Of a DNA stretch of 64,000 nt, positions 17,653 to 27,113 are shown one piece after another. Origin of the DNA: Streptomyces nigra. GTDB lineage: Bacteria > Actinomycetota > Actinomycetes > Streptomycetales > Streptomycetaceae. The DNA lies in the NCBI RefSeq assembly GCF_003074055.1, contig NZ_CP029043.1:2658501-2722500 (forward strand). Reading direction: 5' to 3'. The position numbers were made by a program, and so were the translations under genes. The notes beneath the pieces are model-generated. The model saw nothing but the letters and a program-made list of their open reading frames with translations. It was not told where the DNA came from and searched no databases. Numbering within the stretch: the stretch's first letter is position 1; every line of letters begins with the position of its first letter.

Positions 17653-18978
17653 ATGCGCACGAGTACCCGCGGGTCCCGCCGGCTGATGGCCCTCGCGGCC
17701 ATAGCCGCGCTGACGACAGGGCTGCTCGCCGGCTGCGCCGAGGACTCGGACGACGGCTCTTCGAACGAGGGCGGTGGCAACGGCGGCGGGGGCAAGACCA
17801 CGCTGACCATCGGCACCTTCGGTGTCTTCGGCTACAAGCAGGCCGGCCTCTACGACGAGTACATGAAGTCGCACCCCGACATCTCCATCAAGGAGAACGT
17901 CACCACGCGGACCGACGTCTACTGGCCCAAGACCCTGACCCGGCTCCAGGCCGGCGCCGGCACCGACGACATCCAGGCGATCGAGGTCGGCAACATCACC
18001 GAGGCCGTCCAGACCCAGGCCGACAAGTTCGTCGACCTCGGCAAGGAGGTCGACAAGTCCCAGTGGCTGGACTGGAAGAACACCCAGGCCACCACCAAGG
18101 ACGGCAAGCTCATCGGTCTCGGCACCGACATCGGCCCGATGGCGATCTGCTACCGCAAGGACCTCTTCGAGAAGGCCGGCCTCGAGACCGACCGCACCAA
18201 GCTCGCCGAGCAGTGGAAGGGCGACTGGGGCAAGTACGTCGACCTCGGCAAGAAGTACATGAAGAAGGCGCCGAGCGGCACCAAGTTCGTGGACTCCGCG
18301 TCCTCCGTCTACAACGCGGCCCTCGGCGGCGAGGTCGAGCGGTACTACGACAAGGACGGCAACGTCGTCTGGGACAAGTCGGCCGGCGTGAAGAAGGCCT
18401 GGAACGTCGCCATGGACGTGGCGACCAGCGACATGTCCGCCAAGCTGAAGCAGTTCGACAAGCCGTGGGACCAGGGCTACGCGAACGGCACCTTCGCCAC
18501 CGTGGCCTGCCCCGCCTGGATGATCGGCTACATCCAGGAGAAGTCCGGTGAGGCCGGCAAGGGCAAGTGGGACGTGGCGGCGGCGCCGACCGCGGCCAAC
18601 TGGGGCGGTTCGTTCATCGGCGTGCCGACGGCGAGCAAGCACCAGAAGGAGGCCGTCGAGCTGGCGAAGTGGCTGACCGCGCCCGAGCAGCAGGCCAAGG
18701 TCTTCGCCAAGCAGGCCAGCTTCCCGTCGACCCCGTCGGCGTACGGGAGCCTGAAGCCGGCGGCCGCCACCCAGGAGTACTTCTCCGGCGCGCCGATCAC
18801 CCAGATCTTCTCGGACTCCGCCAAGACGATCCCGACCCAGTACCTGGGCACCAAGGACCAGCCGATCGGCACCGCGATCACCGACGTCGGCATCCTCCAG
18901 GTCGAGCAGAAGGGCAAGTCCCCGGCGCAGGGCTGGGACGCCGCCACCGCGGAGATCAAGGACGTGCTCGGCCAGTGA
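17653..18978 (+). CDS. cebE: cello-oligosaccharide-binding lipoprotein CebE
   Basis: CebE captures cellobiose and cellotriose outside the membrane for CebFG. The 441-residue protein is a family 1 solute-binding lipoprotein: a signal peptide with lipobox LLAGC (Cys near residue 27) is followed by an acidic, Gly/Asn-rich linker, then TLTIGTFGVFGYKQAGL and the family features TRLQAGAGTDDIQAIEVGN (about residue 96) and GLGTDIGPMAICYRKDLFEKAGL (about 156). AGGAGG lies 5 nt before the ATG. It is the first gene of cebEFG under the CebR operator. Its stop overlaps the cebF GTG. Confidence 0.92.
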   Translation: MRTSTRGSRRLMALAAIAALTTGLLAGCAEDSDDGSSNEGGGNGGGGKTTLTIGTFGVFGYKQAGLYDEYMKSHPDISIKENVTTRTDVYWPKTLTRLQAGAGTDDIQAIEVGNITEAVQTQADKFVDLGKEVDKSQWLDWKNTQATTKDGKLIGLGTDIGPMAICYRKDLFEKAGLETDRTKLAEQWKGDWGKYVDLGKKYMKKAPSGTKFVDSASSVYNAALGGEVERYYDKDGNVVWDKSAGVKKAWNVAMDVATSDMSAKLKQFDKPWDQGYANGTFATVACPAWMIGYIQEKSGEAGKGKWDVAAAPTAANWGGSFIGVPTASKHQKEAVELAKWLTAPEQQAKVFAKQASFPSTPSAYGSLKPAAATQEYFSGAPITQIFSDSAKTIPTQYLGTKDQPIGTAITDVGILQVEQKGKSPAQGWDAATAEIKDVLGQ

Positions 18979-20003
18979 GCAGTCCCAAGCAGGCCCTCGC
19001 GCATCCCGCGTCGAGCGCCGACGCCGCGCCCGGTGATCAGCCGGGCGCGGCGCCCCGCGCTCACGGTCGCGGTACGCCGCCTCCGGGGAACGACTCCTGG
19101 CGCAGCCGGCTGTACCGCTGGGACATGAAGGCGTCGCCGTACGCGTTCATCGCCCCCTTCTTCATCGTCTTCGGGGCGTTCTCGCTCGTCCCGCTGCTGT
19201 ACACGGCCTGGTACTCGCTGCACGACGTGCAGCTGGCCAACCTCGACGGCCAGACCTGGGCCGGCCTGAAGAACTACGAGAACCTGCTGTCCTCGGACTT
19301 CTTCTGGAACGCGCTGTGGAACACCTTCACCATCGGTGTGATCTCCACGGTGCCGCAGCTGGTCATGGCCATCGGCATGGCCCATCTGCTCAACTACAAG
19401 CTGCGCGGCTCGACCGTGTGGCGGGTCGTGATGCTCACCCCGTACGCCACCTCGGTGGCGGCGGCGACGCTGGTCTTCGTCCTGCTGTACTCGTGGGACG
19501 GCGGCATGATCAACTGGCTGCTCGACTTCGTCGGCATCGACCCGGTCAACTGGCGGGAGTCCGACTGGGGTTCGCAGTTCGCGGTGTCCTCCATCGTGAT
19601 CTGGCGCTGGACCGGCTACAACGCGCTGATCTATCTGGCCGCGATGCAGGCGATCCCGGTCGACCTGTACGAGTCCGCGGCGATCGACGGCGCCAACCGC
19701 TGGCAGCAGTTCATCCATGTGACGATCCCGCAGCTGCGGCCGACGATCCTGTTCACCGTGGTCGTCTCCACGATCGGCGCGACCCAGCTCTTCGGCGAGC
19801 CCCTGCTGTTCGGCGGCGTCTCCGGTTCCAAGGGCGGCTCCGAGCACCAGTACCAGACGCTCGGTCTGTACATGTACGACCAGGGCTGGATCATCGGCAA
19901 CCTCGGCAAGGCGTCCGCGATCGCCTGGTCGATGTTCCTGATCCTGCTGATAGTCGCCGTGATCCAGCTGCTGATCTCCCGACGGCTGAGGAAGTCCCAA
20001 TGA
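18975..20003 (+). CDS. cebF: cello-oligosaccharide ABC permease CebF
   Basis: This 342-residue protein is the first MalF-type membrane permease of the importer. The GTG at 18975 overlaps the cebE stop (GTGA). About 60 hydrophilic, Pro/Ala-rich residues precede six membrane segments, the first starting YAFIAPFFIVFGAFSLVPLLY. The EAA loop that docks the ATPase is YESAAIDGANRWQQFIHVTIP (about residue 231). No ATPase gene accompanies the operon, which is normal: the shared MsiK ATPase serves such transporters in Streptomyces. The long Pro/Ala-rich N-terminus is unusual for a MalF protein but common in this subfamily. Confidence 0.91.
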   Translation: MSSPKQALAHPASSADAAPGDQPGAAPRAHGRGTPPPGNDSWRSRLYRWDMKASPYAFIAPFFIVFGAFSLVPLLYTAWYSLHDVQLANLDGQTWAGLKNYENLLSSDFFWNALWNTFTIGVISTVPQLVMAIGMAHLLNYKLRGSTVWRVVMLTPYATSVAAATLVFVLLYSWDGGMINWLLDFVGIDPVNWRESDWGSQFAVSSIVIWRWTGYNALIYLAAMQAIPVDLYESAAIDGANRWQQFIHVTIPQLRPTILFTVVVSTIGATQLFGEPLLFGGVSGSKGGSEHQYQTLGLYMYDQGWIIGNLGKASAIAWSMFLILLIVAVIQLLISRRLRKSQ

Positions 20004-20902
20004 CCGCGACAGAACTCACGCCCTCTCGGGCCGAGGAGCCCGCGAAGACCCGCCGTGAGCGGCCCCGGGTGATGGGTGCCGGCAAGCAGCTGCACGCCGG
20101 ACCGCTCACCTATGTCGTGCTCTCGCTGTTCGCGCTGATCTCGCTGGCGCCGCTGGTGTGGACGGCCATCGCGGCCTCGCGCACCAACCAGCGCCTCGCC
20201 GAGACACCGCCGCCGCTGTGGTTCGGCGGGAACCTCTTCAAGAACATGGAGCGGGCCTGGGAGGAGGGCGGCCTCGGCACGGCCATGTTCAACACGATCT
20301 TCGTGGCGAGCATGATCACCATCAGCACGGTGCTGTTCTCCACGCTCGCCGGCTTCGCCTTCGCCAAGCTCCGCTTCCGGTTCTCCGGCGTCCTGCTGCT
20401 GCTGACGATCGGCACCATGATGATCCCGCCGCAGCTGGCGGTCGTGCCGCTGTATCTGTGGATGGCGGACCTCGGCTGGTCGAACCAGCTCCAGACGGTC
20501 ATCCTGCCGACCCTGTGCACCGCCTTCGGCACGTTCTTCATGCGGCAGTACCTGCTCCAGGCGCTGCCGACGGAGCTGATCGAGGCGGCGCGGGTGGACG
20601 GCGCGAGCAGTCTGCGGGTCGTGTGGCACGTGGTGTTCCCGGCGGCCCGACCCGCCATGGCCGTCCTCGGCCTGCTGACCTTCGTGTTCGCCTGGAACGA
20701 CTTCCTGTGGCCGATCATCGCCCTGAACCAGGAGAACCCGACCGTGCAGGTCGCGCTCAACTCGCTGGGCACCGGCTATGTCCCGGACCAGGCGGTGATC
20801 ATGGCGGGCGCCCTGCTCGGCACGCTGCCCCTGCTGATCGCCTTCCTGCTGTTCGGCAAGCAGATCGTCGGCGGCATCATGCAGGGCGCGGTCAAGGGCT
20901 GA
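20000..20902 (+). CDS. cebG: cello-oligosaccharide ABC permease CebG
   Basis: The 300-residue MalG-type partner of CebF. It starts at the ATG overlapping the cebF stop (ATGA). Six membrane helices are predicted, the first [20 protein letters not shown] (about residues 35-54). The EAA loop is [23 protein letters not shown] (about 193-215), and [15 protein letters not shown] near residue 232 is the usual MalG signature before the last helices. The end, [15 protein letters not shown], is typical of MalG-family proteins. It is the last gene of the transporter; bglC follows after a 118-bp gap with its own operator. Confidence 0.91.
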   Translation: MTATELTPSRAEEPAKTRRERPRVMGAGKQLHAGPLTYVVLSLFALISLAPLVWTAIAASRTNQRLAETPPPLWFGGNLFKNMERAWEEGGLGTAMFNTIFVASMITISTVLFSTLAGFAFAKLRFRFSGVLLLLTIGTMMIPPQLAVVPLYLWMADLGWSNQLQTVILPTLCTAFGTFFMRQYLLQALPTELIEAARVDGASSLRVVWHVVFPAARPAMAVLGLLTFVFAWNDFLWPIIALNQENPTVQVALNSLGTGYVPDQAVIMAGALLGTLPLLIAFLLFGKQIVGGIMQGAVKG

Positions 20903-20923
20903 CGCCGCTTCCCCGTCGGCCAC

Positions 20924-20956
20924 CCGGGGGCCGCGTCACCGTCGCCCGGCCCCCGG
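20924..20956 (+). terminator. partial terminator between cebG and bglC
   Basis: A 9-bp perfect stem (20924-20932 with 20948-20956) and 15-nt loop follow cebG by 21 nt. With the separate operator at bglC this suggests partial uncoupling of bglC from cebEFG. Confidence 0.5.
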
Positions 20957-21007
20957 CCCATCCCCCTCCTCCCTCCACCCGTACTCGTCGGTCTCCACGA
21001 CCTCCTA

Positions 21008-21021
21008 TGGGAGCGCTTCCA
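21008..21021. promoter_or_regulatory. CebR operator overlapping the bglC start codon
   Basis: TGGGAGCGCTTCCA matches the CebR palindrome with a single mismatch in the right arm. Its last base is the A of the bglC ATG, and its left half GGGAG is the only ribosome-site-like sequence before the start. Confidence 0.88.
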
Positions 21022-22451
21022 TGCCTGAGCCCATGTCCCCCGTGTCCTTCCCCTCCACCTTCCTCTGGGGCGCCGCCACCTCGGCGTACCAGATCGAAGG
21101 GGCGGTGCGGGAGGACGGACGCACACCGTCGATCTGGGACACCTTCGCCCACACCCCGGGCAAGACGGCCGGCGGCGATCACGGTGACGTGGCCGTCGAC
21201 CACTACCACCGCTACCGCGACGACGTGGCGCTGATGGCCGGCCTCGGTCTGGGCGCGTACCGCTTCTCGATCTCCTGGTCCCGGGTGCAGCCCACGGGGC
21301 GCGGGCCCGCGGTCCAGCGGGGCCTGGACTTCTACCGCCGGCTCGTGGACGAGCTGCTCGCCAAGGACATCAAGCCGGCCGTCACCCTCTACCACTGGGA
21401 CCTGCCGCAGGAGCTGGAGGACGCGGGCGGCTGGCCGGAGCGCGACACCGCCTACCGCTTCGCCGAGTACGCGCAGATCGTCGGCGAGGCGCTCGGCGAC
21501 CGGGTGGAGCAGTGGATCACGCTCAACGAGCCGTGGTGCAGCGCCTTCCTGGGCTACGGCTCCGGTGTGCACGCGCCGGGCCGCACCGAGCCGGTCGCCA
21601 CGCTGCGCGCCGCCCACCACCTCAACCTCGCGCACGGCCTCGGCGCCAAGGCGCTGCGCTCGGTGATGCCCGCCCGCAACACGGTGGCGCTGAGCCTGAA
21701 CTCCTCCACCGTGCGCCCGCTGACGCAGGACGCCGCGGACCTGGCGGCGGCCCGCAAGATCGACGACCTGGCCAACGGGATCTTCCACGGCCCGATCCTG
21801 CACGGCGCCTACCCGGAGAGCCTGTTCACCGCGACCCGGCAGCTCACCGACTGGTCGTACGTCCAGGACGGCGACCTCGCCACGATCAACCAGCCGCTCG
21901 ACGCGCTGGGCCTGAACTACTACACCCCCGCGCTGGTCTCCGCGGCCGGCCCCGACCACTCCGGGCCGCGCGCCGACGGGCACGGGGCGAGCGAGCACTC
22001 GCCGTGGCCCGCCGCGGACGACGTGCTGTTCCACCAGCCGCCCGGCGACCGTACGGCGATGGGCTGGTCGATCGACCCGACCGGGCTGTACGACCTGATC
22101 ATGCGGTACGAGCGCGAGGTGCCGGGCCTGCCGCTCTACATCACGGAGAACGGCGCCGCCTACGACGACAAGCCCGACGCCGAGGGCCGGGTGCACGACC
22201 CGGAGCGCATCGCCTATCTGCACGGCCATCTCGCGGAGGTCCGCCGCGCGATCGCCGACGGCGCGGACGTCCGGGGCTACTACCTGTGGTCCCTGCTGGA
22301 CAACTTCGAGTGGGCGTACGGCTACGAGAAGCGCTTCGGCGCGGTGTACGTGGACTACACGACGCTCGAGCGGACGCCGAAGTCGAGCGCCCACTGGTAC
22401 GGCAAGGCCGCCCGCACGGGCACGCTGCCCGAGGTCGACGAGGTCTTCTAG
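21021..22451 (+). CDS. bglC: GH1 beta-glucosidase BglC
   Basis: BglC hydrolyses imported cellobiose and cello-oligosaccharides to glucose in the cytoplasm. The 476-residue GH1 enzyme has no signal peptide. [15 protein letters not shown] (residues 13-27) is the GH1 N-terminal signature; the acid/base is E170 in [10 protein letters not shown]; the nucleophile is E376 in [29 protein letters not shown] near residue 425 completes the sugar site. It starts at the ATG at 21021, whose A belongs to a CebR-type operator; the family usually begins a few residues before FPSTFLWG, which fits. Position after cebEFG gives a full uptake and hydrolysis set. Confidence 0.94.
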   Translation: MPEPMSPVSFPSTFLWGAATSAYQIEGAVREDGRTPSIWDTFAHTPGKTAGGDHGDVAVDHYHRYRDDVALMAGLGLGAYRFSISWSRVQPTGRGPAVQRGLDFYRRLVDELLAKDIKPAVTLYHWDLPQELEDAGGWPERDTAYRFAEYAQIVGEALGDRVEQWITLNEPWCSAFLGYGSGVHAPGRTEPVATLRAAHHLNLAHGLGAKALRSVMPARNTVALSLNSSTVRPLTQDAADLAAARKIDDLANGIFHGPILHGAYPESLFTATRQLTDWSYVQDGDLATINQPLDALGLNYYTPALVSAAGPDHSGPRADGHGASEHSPWPAADDVLFHQPPGDRTAMGWSIDPTGLYDLIMRYEREVPGLPLYITENGAAYDDKPDAEGRVHDPERIAYLHGHLAEVRRAIADGADVRGYYLWSLLDNFEWAYGYEKRFGAVYVDYTTLERTPKSSAHWYGKAARTGTLPEVDEVF

Positions 22452-22480
22452 ACCGGTCCTTCGGGCCGGGAGCGGGGGGC

Positions 22481-22515
22481 GGGGCGCGGCGCGGATAGGG
22501 GACGCGCCGCGCCCC
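22481..22515. terminator. terminator hairpin after bglC
   Basis: A 13-bp perfect GC stem (22481-22493 with 22503-22515) with a 9-nt loop lies 29 nt after bglC and downstream of the convergent chitinase gene. A second overlapping stem (CCCCGGCC from 22512, pairing with GGCCGGGG near 22540) can form instead. The rest of the 222-bp gap shows nothing else. Confidence 0.78.
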
Positions 22516-22673
22516 GGCCGGATGGGGGGAAGGCCGGCCGGGGCGCGCCCCCCGTGGGTGGCGCGGCCCGCTCGGTCGCGCGCGGGCCGCGCGTCGCCGG
22601 GCGTGAGCCCGGCGACGTCGGTGGCAGGCCTTCGGTTGAACGCCGTCATCTACTGAGGGACAGTCGCAGACCG

Positions 22674-24143
22674 TCAGTTGTAGGCGGCGAAGGCCTTCGA
22701 GAAGGCGAACTTGTCCTGGAGGATCGAGCTGCAGGTGGCGTCGGCGGCCGGCTTCTCGCCGCCCGCGCACTGCTGGTCCCGGGTCGCCGACCACATCGAC
22801 AGCCAGCCCAGGCCCTTGGACTTGGCGAAGTCCACCAGCTGCCTGGCGTCGTCCACCTTGAAGATCTCCGTGACGACGTCGTTGACGCCGATCATCGGCG
22901 TGACCGCGACCGTCTTCCAGGCGGCGTCGTCGGACAGCCCGAGCACGCCCTTGATCTGCGCCTGGGTGGCGGTGGCCGCCTGCTCGGCGTAGTCGCCCAT
23001 GTCGCCGCTGTACGCCGGGCCGTAGTCCATCGCCATGATGTTGACGGCGCCGATCCGCACGCCGTTCCGCTCGGCGTCGGCGAGGACGTCGACGCCGGGC
23101 TGGGTGAGGCCCTCCGGCATGACCGGGAGGGTGAAGGAGACGTCCAGGTCGGGGTGCTGCTTCTGGAGCTTGGCGATCGCCTGTGCCCGCCGGGTGTTGG
23201 CCGCCTTGTCGGGCAGTGCGCCGCCCTCGACGTCGAAGTCGGCCTTGGTGAGCTGGTAGGCGTCCACGACCTTGCCGTACGCCGCCGCCAGCGCGTCCGC
23301 CGAGGAGCAGGTGGTGGCGAGTTCGCTGCCGGCCGCGCCGCCGAAGGAGATACGGACGTCGCCGCCCTTGGCGCGCAAATCGCCGATCTGGGCGGCCACC
23401 GCGTCGGCGCCGATGTCGGTGACGCCGCCCCACTTCGGGGTGCAGCCGCCGCCGTCGGTGACGAAGGCGAGGTTGTAGTCCTTCACGCCGGTCGCCGCCG
23501 CGCTCGCGGCCAGGTCGAACGCCGGGTACAGCGAGGTGTCGACGAACGGGGCGAAGCCGGCGGATGCCTTGGTGCCGGTGCCCGGGCTCTGGGAGGGCTT
23601 GCCGGTGGGGGTGGCGGAACCGGAGGGGGTCGCGGTGGGCTCGGGTGCCGTCGCCGTGGGGGTCGGCTCCGGGGTCGCGGACTCGGTGGGACGGCCGCTG
23701 GGCTCGGGCGTCGCGGTGTCGTCCGTGGAGCACTTGGCGCCGTCGATGAGACAGCTCTTGGGCGACGCGGTGCCGTTGACGACGAAGCCGACGGTGACGG
23801 ACTCGCCGGGCTGGAGGCCGTCGGTGTCCCACTTCGGCGGGGTGACCGTGACATGGCCGTCGCGGACGCTCGACTCGGCGTTCCACAGGGAGCTGAGCCT
23901 CGAGCCGGACGGAAGGTCGAACTCCAGCGTCCAGTCCTTCTTCACCTCGCCGGTGTCGTTGGTGACGACGTACTGCGCGGTGTAGCCGGTCGACCAGTCG
24001 CTGGTCCTCGTGTAGACGGCGCCGGCGCCGGCCGCCTGGGCGGTCCCGGTGACCACGAGCGCGCCGCCGCCGACCACGGCCGCGGCGACGAGACCGCCGA
24101 TCGCCTTGTTCCTGCCGCTGATCCTGCGCCGGTGGGTGCTCAT
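22674..24143 (-). CDS. secreted CBM2-GH18 chitinase
   Basis: The 489-residue exported protein has a signal peptide with basic start (MSTHRRRISGRNKAIGG) ending TAQA, a family 2 carbohydrate-binding module (WSTGYTAQYVVTNDT through SVTVGFVVNGTASPKSC, with paired Cys), a long Thr/Pro/Ser linker (about residues 135-185) and a GH18 barrel. The catalytic motif is D-F-D-V-E with E306 as acid; ISFGGAAGSELA is the preceding conserved strand, and IMAMDYGP and TPMIGVND follow. GAAGGCAG precedes the ATG at 24143. The barrel belongs to the short, compact GH18 type, so endo activity versus weak lysozyme-like activity is open. I find no clear dre site upstream. Confidence 0.9.
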   Translation of the reverse strand: MSTHRRRISGRNKAIGGLVAAAVVGGGALVVTGTAQAAGAGAVYTRTSDWSTGYTAQYVVTNDTGEVKKDWTLEFDLPSGSRLSSLWNAESSVRDGHVTVTPPKWDTDGLQPGESVTVGFVVNGTASPKSCLIDGAKCSTDDTATPEPSGRPTESATPEPTPTATAPEPTATPSGSATPTGKPSQSPGTGTKASAGFAPFVDTSLYPAFDLAASAAATGVKDYNLAFVTDGGGCTPKWGGVTDIGADAVAAQIGDLRAKGGDVRISFGGAAGSELATTCSSADALAAAYGKVVDAYQLTKADFDVEGGALPDKAANTRRAQAIAKLQKQHPDLDVSFTLPVMPEGLTQPGVDVLADAERNGVRIGAVNIMAMDYGPAYSGDMGDYAEQAATATQAQIKGVLGLSDDAAWKTVAVTPMIGVNDVVTEIFKVDDARQLVDFAKSKGLGWLSMWSATRDQQCAGGEKPAADATCSSILQDKFAFSKAFAAYN

Positions 24144-24256
24144 CGCGTGTCTGCCTTCGCTGTTCGGGAGTGGGGGGTGGGTGCGGCAGCACGCTAGCGA
24201 TCGGAATTCGGACAAAGGTCCTGATCCGGGCGATGGCCGGGGACCTTAGGGTGCGC

Positions 24257-25660
24257 TTAAGGAAGGGATCGGGAGCGGTTAAAGGTCGAGACCAATCGGC
24301 CGGGCCTGCGGCGCCGTACGGTCCCGCGGTGCCCTCGGCGGACCGGTGCCCGGCCGTCGAGCTGTATCCACAGGCGTACTTCGGTCCCGCCGAGCACCGA
24401 CGAGCCGATCCGTACGTCACCGCCTGTGGACTCCGCGAGCCGGCGCACGATGTCCAGGCCGAGGCCGGTCGAGCCGGCGCTCCCCGAGCCCTGGCCGCGC
24501 GCCATGGCGGCCTCGGGGTCGGCGATGCCGGGCCCGGCGTCGGAGACGAGCACGATCACGGCGTCCTCGCCGTTGTGCACGTCGACCGCGAAGGCGGTGC
24601 CCTCGGGGGTGTGCCGGAAGACGTTGCCGAGCAGGGCGTCCAGTGCGGCCGCCAGGTCCGCCCGGGCCACGGGTATCCGCACCGGCCGGTCCACGCCGGC
24701 CACGCGTACCTTGCGGCTCTCGTCCTCGGCGAGCGCCGACCAGAACGCCATCCGCTCGCGCACCACTTCGGCCGCGTCGCATCCCGCGCCGGGCCCGGCC
24801 GCGACCGTCTGCGGCTTGGCCTCGCGTGCCGTGCGGATGATGGTGTCGACCTCGCCCTCCAGCTGGGCCACGGCGGCCCGGGTCTGCTCGGCCGCCGGGC
24901 CGTCGCCGAGGGAGGCGGCGTTCAGCCGCAGCACGGTCAGCGGGGTGCGCAGCCGGTGGGACAGGTCGGCGGCCAGCTCCCGTTCATTCGCGAGGAGCTG
25001 GACGACCTGGTCGGCCATCGCGTTGAACGCGACCGCCGCGAGCCGCAGTTCGGTCGGGCCCTCCTCTGGGACGCGGGCGCCGAGCTTGCCCTCGCCCAGT
25101 TCGTGCGCGCCCTCGACCAGGCGCTGGGCGGGCCGCACCATACGGACACCGAGCCGATCGGCGACGGCGACCGAGCCGACGATCAGGGCGATGCCGACAC
25201 CGGCCAGGACGGCCCAGGCGGTGGCGAGGCCGTTGGTGACCTCGGAGTCGGGGACGTACACCTCGACGACGGCGATCTCGCCGGTGCTCAGCGCGACCGG
25301 CTGGAGCAGCGTGGACCCGCCGGGGACCTCGGTGGTGGAGGCGCGGCCCAGTCGGCGCACGGTCGCGATGTCGCCTTCGGCGGCCCGCCGCCGGCCGAGG
25401 TCGACGGCGGCGGTCTTCCCCGACGCCGGGATGTGGACGGCCATGCCGGAGTCGGACCCGGCGGAGGCGACGACGCGCTCCAGCTGGTCCCGGTCGGTGG
25501 TGATGGACAGCGCCGGGGCGACGGCGGCGGCCTGGCGCTCGGCGTTGGAGAAGGCGCGGTCGCGGGCCATCTCGCGGATGACGAGTCCGAGCGGGACGGC
25601 GAAGGCGAGCACCACCATGGTGGTGACCGCCAGGGAGACCTTGACCAGTGCCCATCTCAT
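24257..25660 (-). CDS. sensor histidine kinase
   Basis: A 467-residue membrane kinase. Two membrane helices (VKVSLAVTTMVVLAFAVPLGLVI, about residues 6-28, and TAWAVLAGVGIALIVGSVAVA, about 147-167) flank an extracellular sensor of about 115 residues. A HAMP segment (RLGVRMVRPAQRLVEGAHELGEGKL) leads to the phosphoacceptor H235 in ELAADLSHRLRTPL. The ATPase has the N box (LLGNVFRHTPEG), D-x-G-x-G (VSDAGPGIADP) and GLGLDIVRRL. The start ATG overlaps the response-regulator stop (ATGA), so it is translated as the second gene of the pair. The signal sensed is unknown. The last 30 residues are very basic. Confidence 0.91.
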   Translation of the reverse strand: MRWALVKVSLAVTTMVVLAFAVPLGLVIREMARDRAFSNAERQAAAVAPALSITTDRDQLERVVASAGSDSGMAVHIPASGKTAAVDLGRRRAAEGDIATVRRLGRASTTEVPGGSTLLQPVALSTGEIAVVEVYVPDSEVTNGLATAWAVLAGVGIALIVGSVAVADRLGVRMVRPAQRLVEGAHELGEGKLGARVPEEGPTELRLAAVAFNAMADQVVQLLANERELAADLSHRLRTPLTVLRLNAASLGDGPAAEQTRAAVAQLEGEVDTIIRTAREAKPQTVAAGPGAGCDAAEVVRERMAFWSALAEDESRKVRVAGVDRPVRIPVARADLAAALDALLGNVFRHTPEGTAFAVDVHNGEDAVIVLVSDAGPGIADPEAAMARGQGSGSAGSTGLGLDIVRRLAESTGGDVRIGSSVLGGTEVRLWIQLDGRAPVRRGHRGTVRRRRPGRLVSTFNRSRSLP

Positions 25661-26388
25661 CGTGGCGGCTCCCCCGCGCTCTCCGCGCCGACGGACCGCT
25701 CGGCCGGTGGCTCCAGCTTCACGCCGACGCCCCTGAGGGTGTGCAGATAGCGCGGGCTGGCCGCCGTCTCGCCCAGTTTCCGGCGCAGCCAGGACAGATG
25801 GACGTCGATGGTCTGGTCGTCGCCGTAGGACTGCTGCCACACCTCGGCGAGCAGCTCCTTGCGGGGGACGACCACGCCGGGGCGTCCGGCGAGGAAGGCG
25901 AGCAGGTCGAACTCGCGCCGGGTCAGGTCGAGGCGCACCCCGTCCAACTCGGCCTGGCGGCGCAGCGGGTCGACGGTCAGCCCGCCGACGCGCAGCACGC
26001 TGGAGGGGGCCGCCTCCACCCCGGCGGCCCGGGCCCGGCGGAGCACGGCCGCCATCCGCGCCGACAGATGCTCGACGGAGAAGGGCTTGGTCAGATAGTC
26101 GTCCGCGCCCGCGTTCAGCAGCCGGACGATCTCCGCCTCGTCGTCCCGTGCCGTCGCGATGATCACCGGGACGTCGGTGATGCCGCGCAGCATCTTCAGG
26201 GCCTCGGAGCCGTCCAGATCGGGCAGTCCGAGGTCCAGGACGACCACGTCGAAACGGAAATGGGCGACCTCGCGCAGCGCCTCCAGCGCGGTGCCGACGC
26301 TGCGCACCGTGTGGGCGGCGTCGGTCAGGTCCCGGATGAGCGCCGAGCGCACGAACTGGTCGTCCTCGACCACGAGCACACTTGCCAT
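25657..26388 (-). CDS. OmpR-family response regulator
   Basis: A 243-residue DNA-binding response regulator, first gene of a two-component operon. The receiver has the acidic pair (VEDDQ, residues 7-11), phosphoacceptor D52 in VVLDLGLPD, the conserved Thr/Ser in IIATARDD and K in LTKPF. The C-terminal winged helix has LTRREFDLLAFLAGRPG and TIDVHLSWLRRKLG. I chose the ATG at 26388, because VLVVEDD must follow closely; a GTG three codons upstream (26397) is possible. The stop overlaps the kinase start (ATGA). Regulon unknown. Confidence 0.92.
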   Translation of the reverse strand: MASVLVVEDDQFVRSALIRDLTDAAHTVRSVGTALEALREVAHFRFDVVVLDLGLPDLDGSEALKMLRGITDVPVIIATARDDEAEIVRLLNAGADDYLTKPFSVEHLSARMAAVLRRARAAGVEAAPSSVLRVGGLTVDPLRRQAELDGVRLDLTRREFDLLAFLAGRPGVVVPRKELLAEVWQQSYGDDQTIDVHLSWLRRKLGETAASPRYLHTLRGVGVKLEPPAERSVGAESAGEPPR

Positions 26389-26498
26389 GCGCCGCACCGT
26401 ACGCCATGCCGGTGAGACCGGTCCGGGCCTGTGGACAACTCGGCCTCTGTGGACGGGGACGCGACACCCGTGGGGCGCGTGAGGCAGTATGGCCCGCG

Positions 26499-27026
26499 AT
26501 GCACAGAGGAGTCGTACACGTACTCGCGTGGTCGCTCGCCACGGGCGCGGCGGTCACGCTGTCGTGGTGGGGCGTCCACACGGTCATGGCCGGGACGGTC
26601 TACGACCGGCCGCGCGCCCTGCCCATCACGGCGGCGGACGTGACGACGAGGGACTCCGAGCCGCTGGCGTCGTCCACCAACCGGCCGACGCCGTCGCCGA
26701 GTCCGTCGCCCCGCTCCCCCAAGCCCACCCGCGAGCCCAGCACTTCCGCCCCCTCGACCCCACCGCCGAAGACCTCCAGCCCCGCCTCCTCCCCGGACAC
26801 CTCGGGCCAGGTCAAGAGCTACGACACCGAGGGCGGACGGGTCGTCTTCGACATCGGCACGTCCTCGGCGTCCCTCGTCTCGGCAGCGCCCGGCGCCGGC
26901 TGGTCGATGCAGGTGTGGAAGACGGAGTCGTGGATCCGCATCGAGTTCAGCGCGGGCGCGGACCGGGTGTCGGTGTTCTGCACCTGGCACGACGGGCCGC
27001 CGCGGGTGGAGATCGGGACCTACTGA
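26499..27026 (+). CDS. membrane-anchored or secreted hypothetical protein (175 aa)
   Basis: I recognise no family. The N-terminus MHRGVVHVLAWSLATGAAVTLSWWGVHTVMAG has one hydrophobic segment, an uncleaved anchor or a signal peptide. A Ser/Pro/Thr-rich linker (about residues 50-100, many P-S-P-S and T-P-P repeats) leads to a small globular end, VVFDIGTSSASLVSAAPGAGWSMQVWKTESWIRIEF, with one Cys and a beta-rich look. This layout suggests a domain displayed outside the membrane. It is divergent from the two-component operon, whose regulator starts 110 bp away, so it may be its target; that is inference. Confidence 0.72.
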   Translation: MHRGVVHVLAWSLATGAAVTLSWWGVHTVMAGTVYDRPRALPITAADVTTRDSEPLASSTNRPTPSPSPSPRSPKPTREPSTSAPSTPPPKTSSPASSPDTSGQVKSYDTEGGRVVFDIGTSSASLVSAAPGAGWSMQVWKTESWIRIEFSAGADRVSVFCTWHDGPPRVEIGTY

Positions 27027-27088
27027 CCCATCCGTCCCGGCACCCCCGAGAGTCCCCGGCAACGCATCGGCTACGCTGAGTGCTTCGA

Positions 27089-27102
27089 ACTCATGAATGA
27101 GT
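27089..27102. repeat. short inverted repeat upstream of the hydrolase gene
   Basis: ACTCAT-GA-ATGAGT is a perfect 6-bp dyad with 2-bp spacer, followed at once by a second small repeat, GCAAC-GGGG-GTTGC (27104-27117). Both fall between the 175-residue gene and the hydrolase reading frame. They could be an operator or leader structure. Confidence 0.4.
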
Positions 27103-27113
27103 AGCAACGGGGG

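Noticed and set aside
24144..24256. Possible dre site before the GH18 chitinase gene
   Set aside because: AGGTCCTGATCC has wrong spacing and lacks the GACC half; it does not meet the dre pattern.
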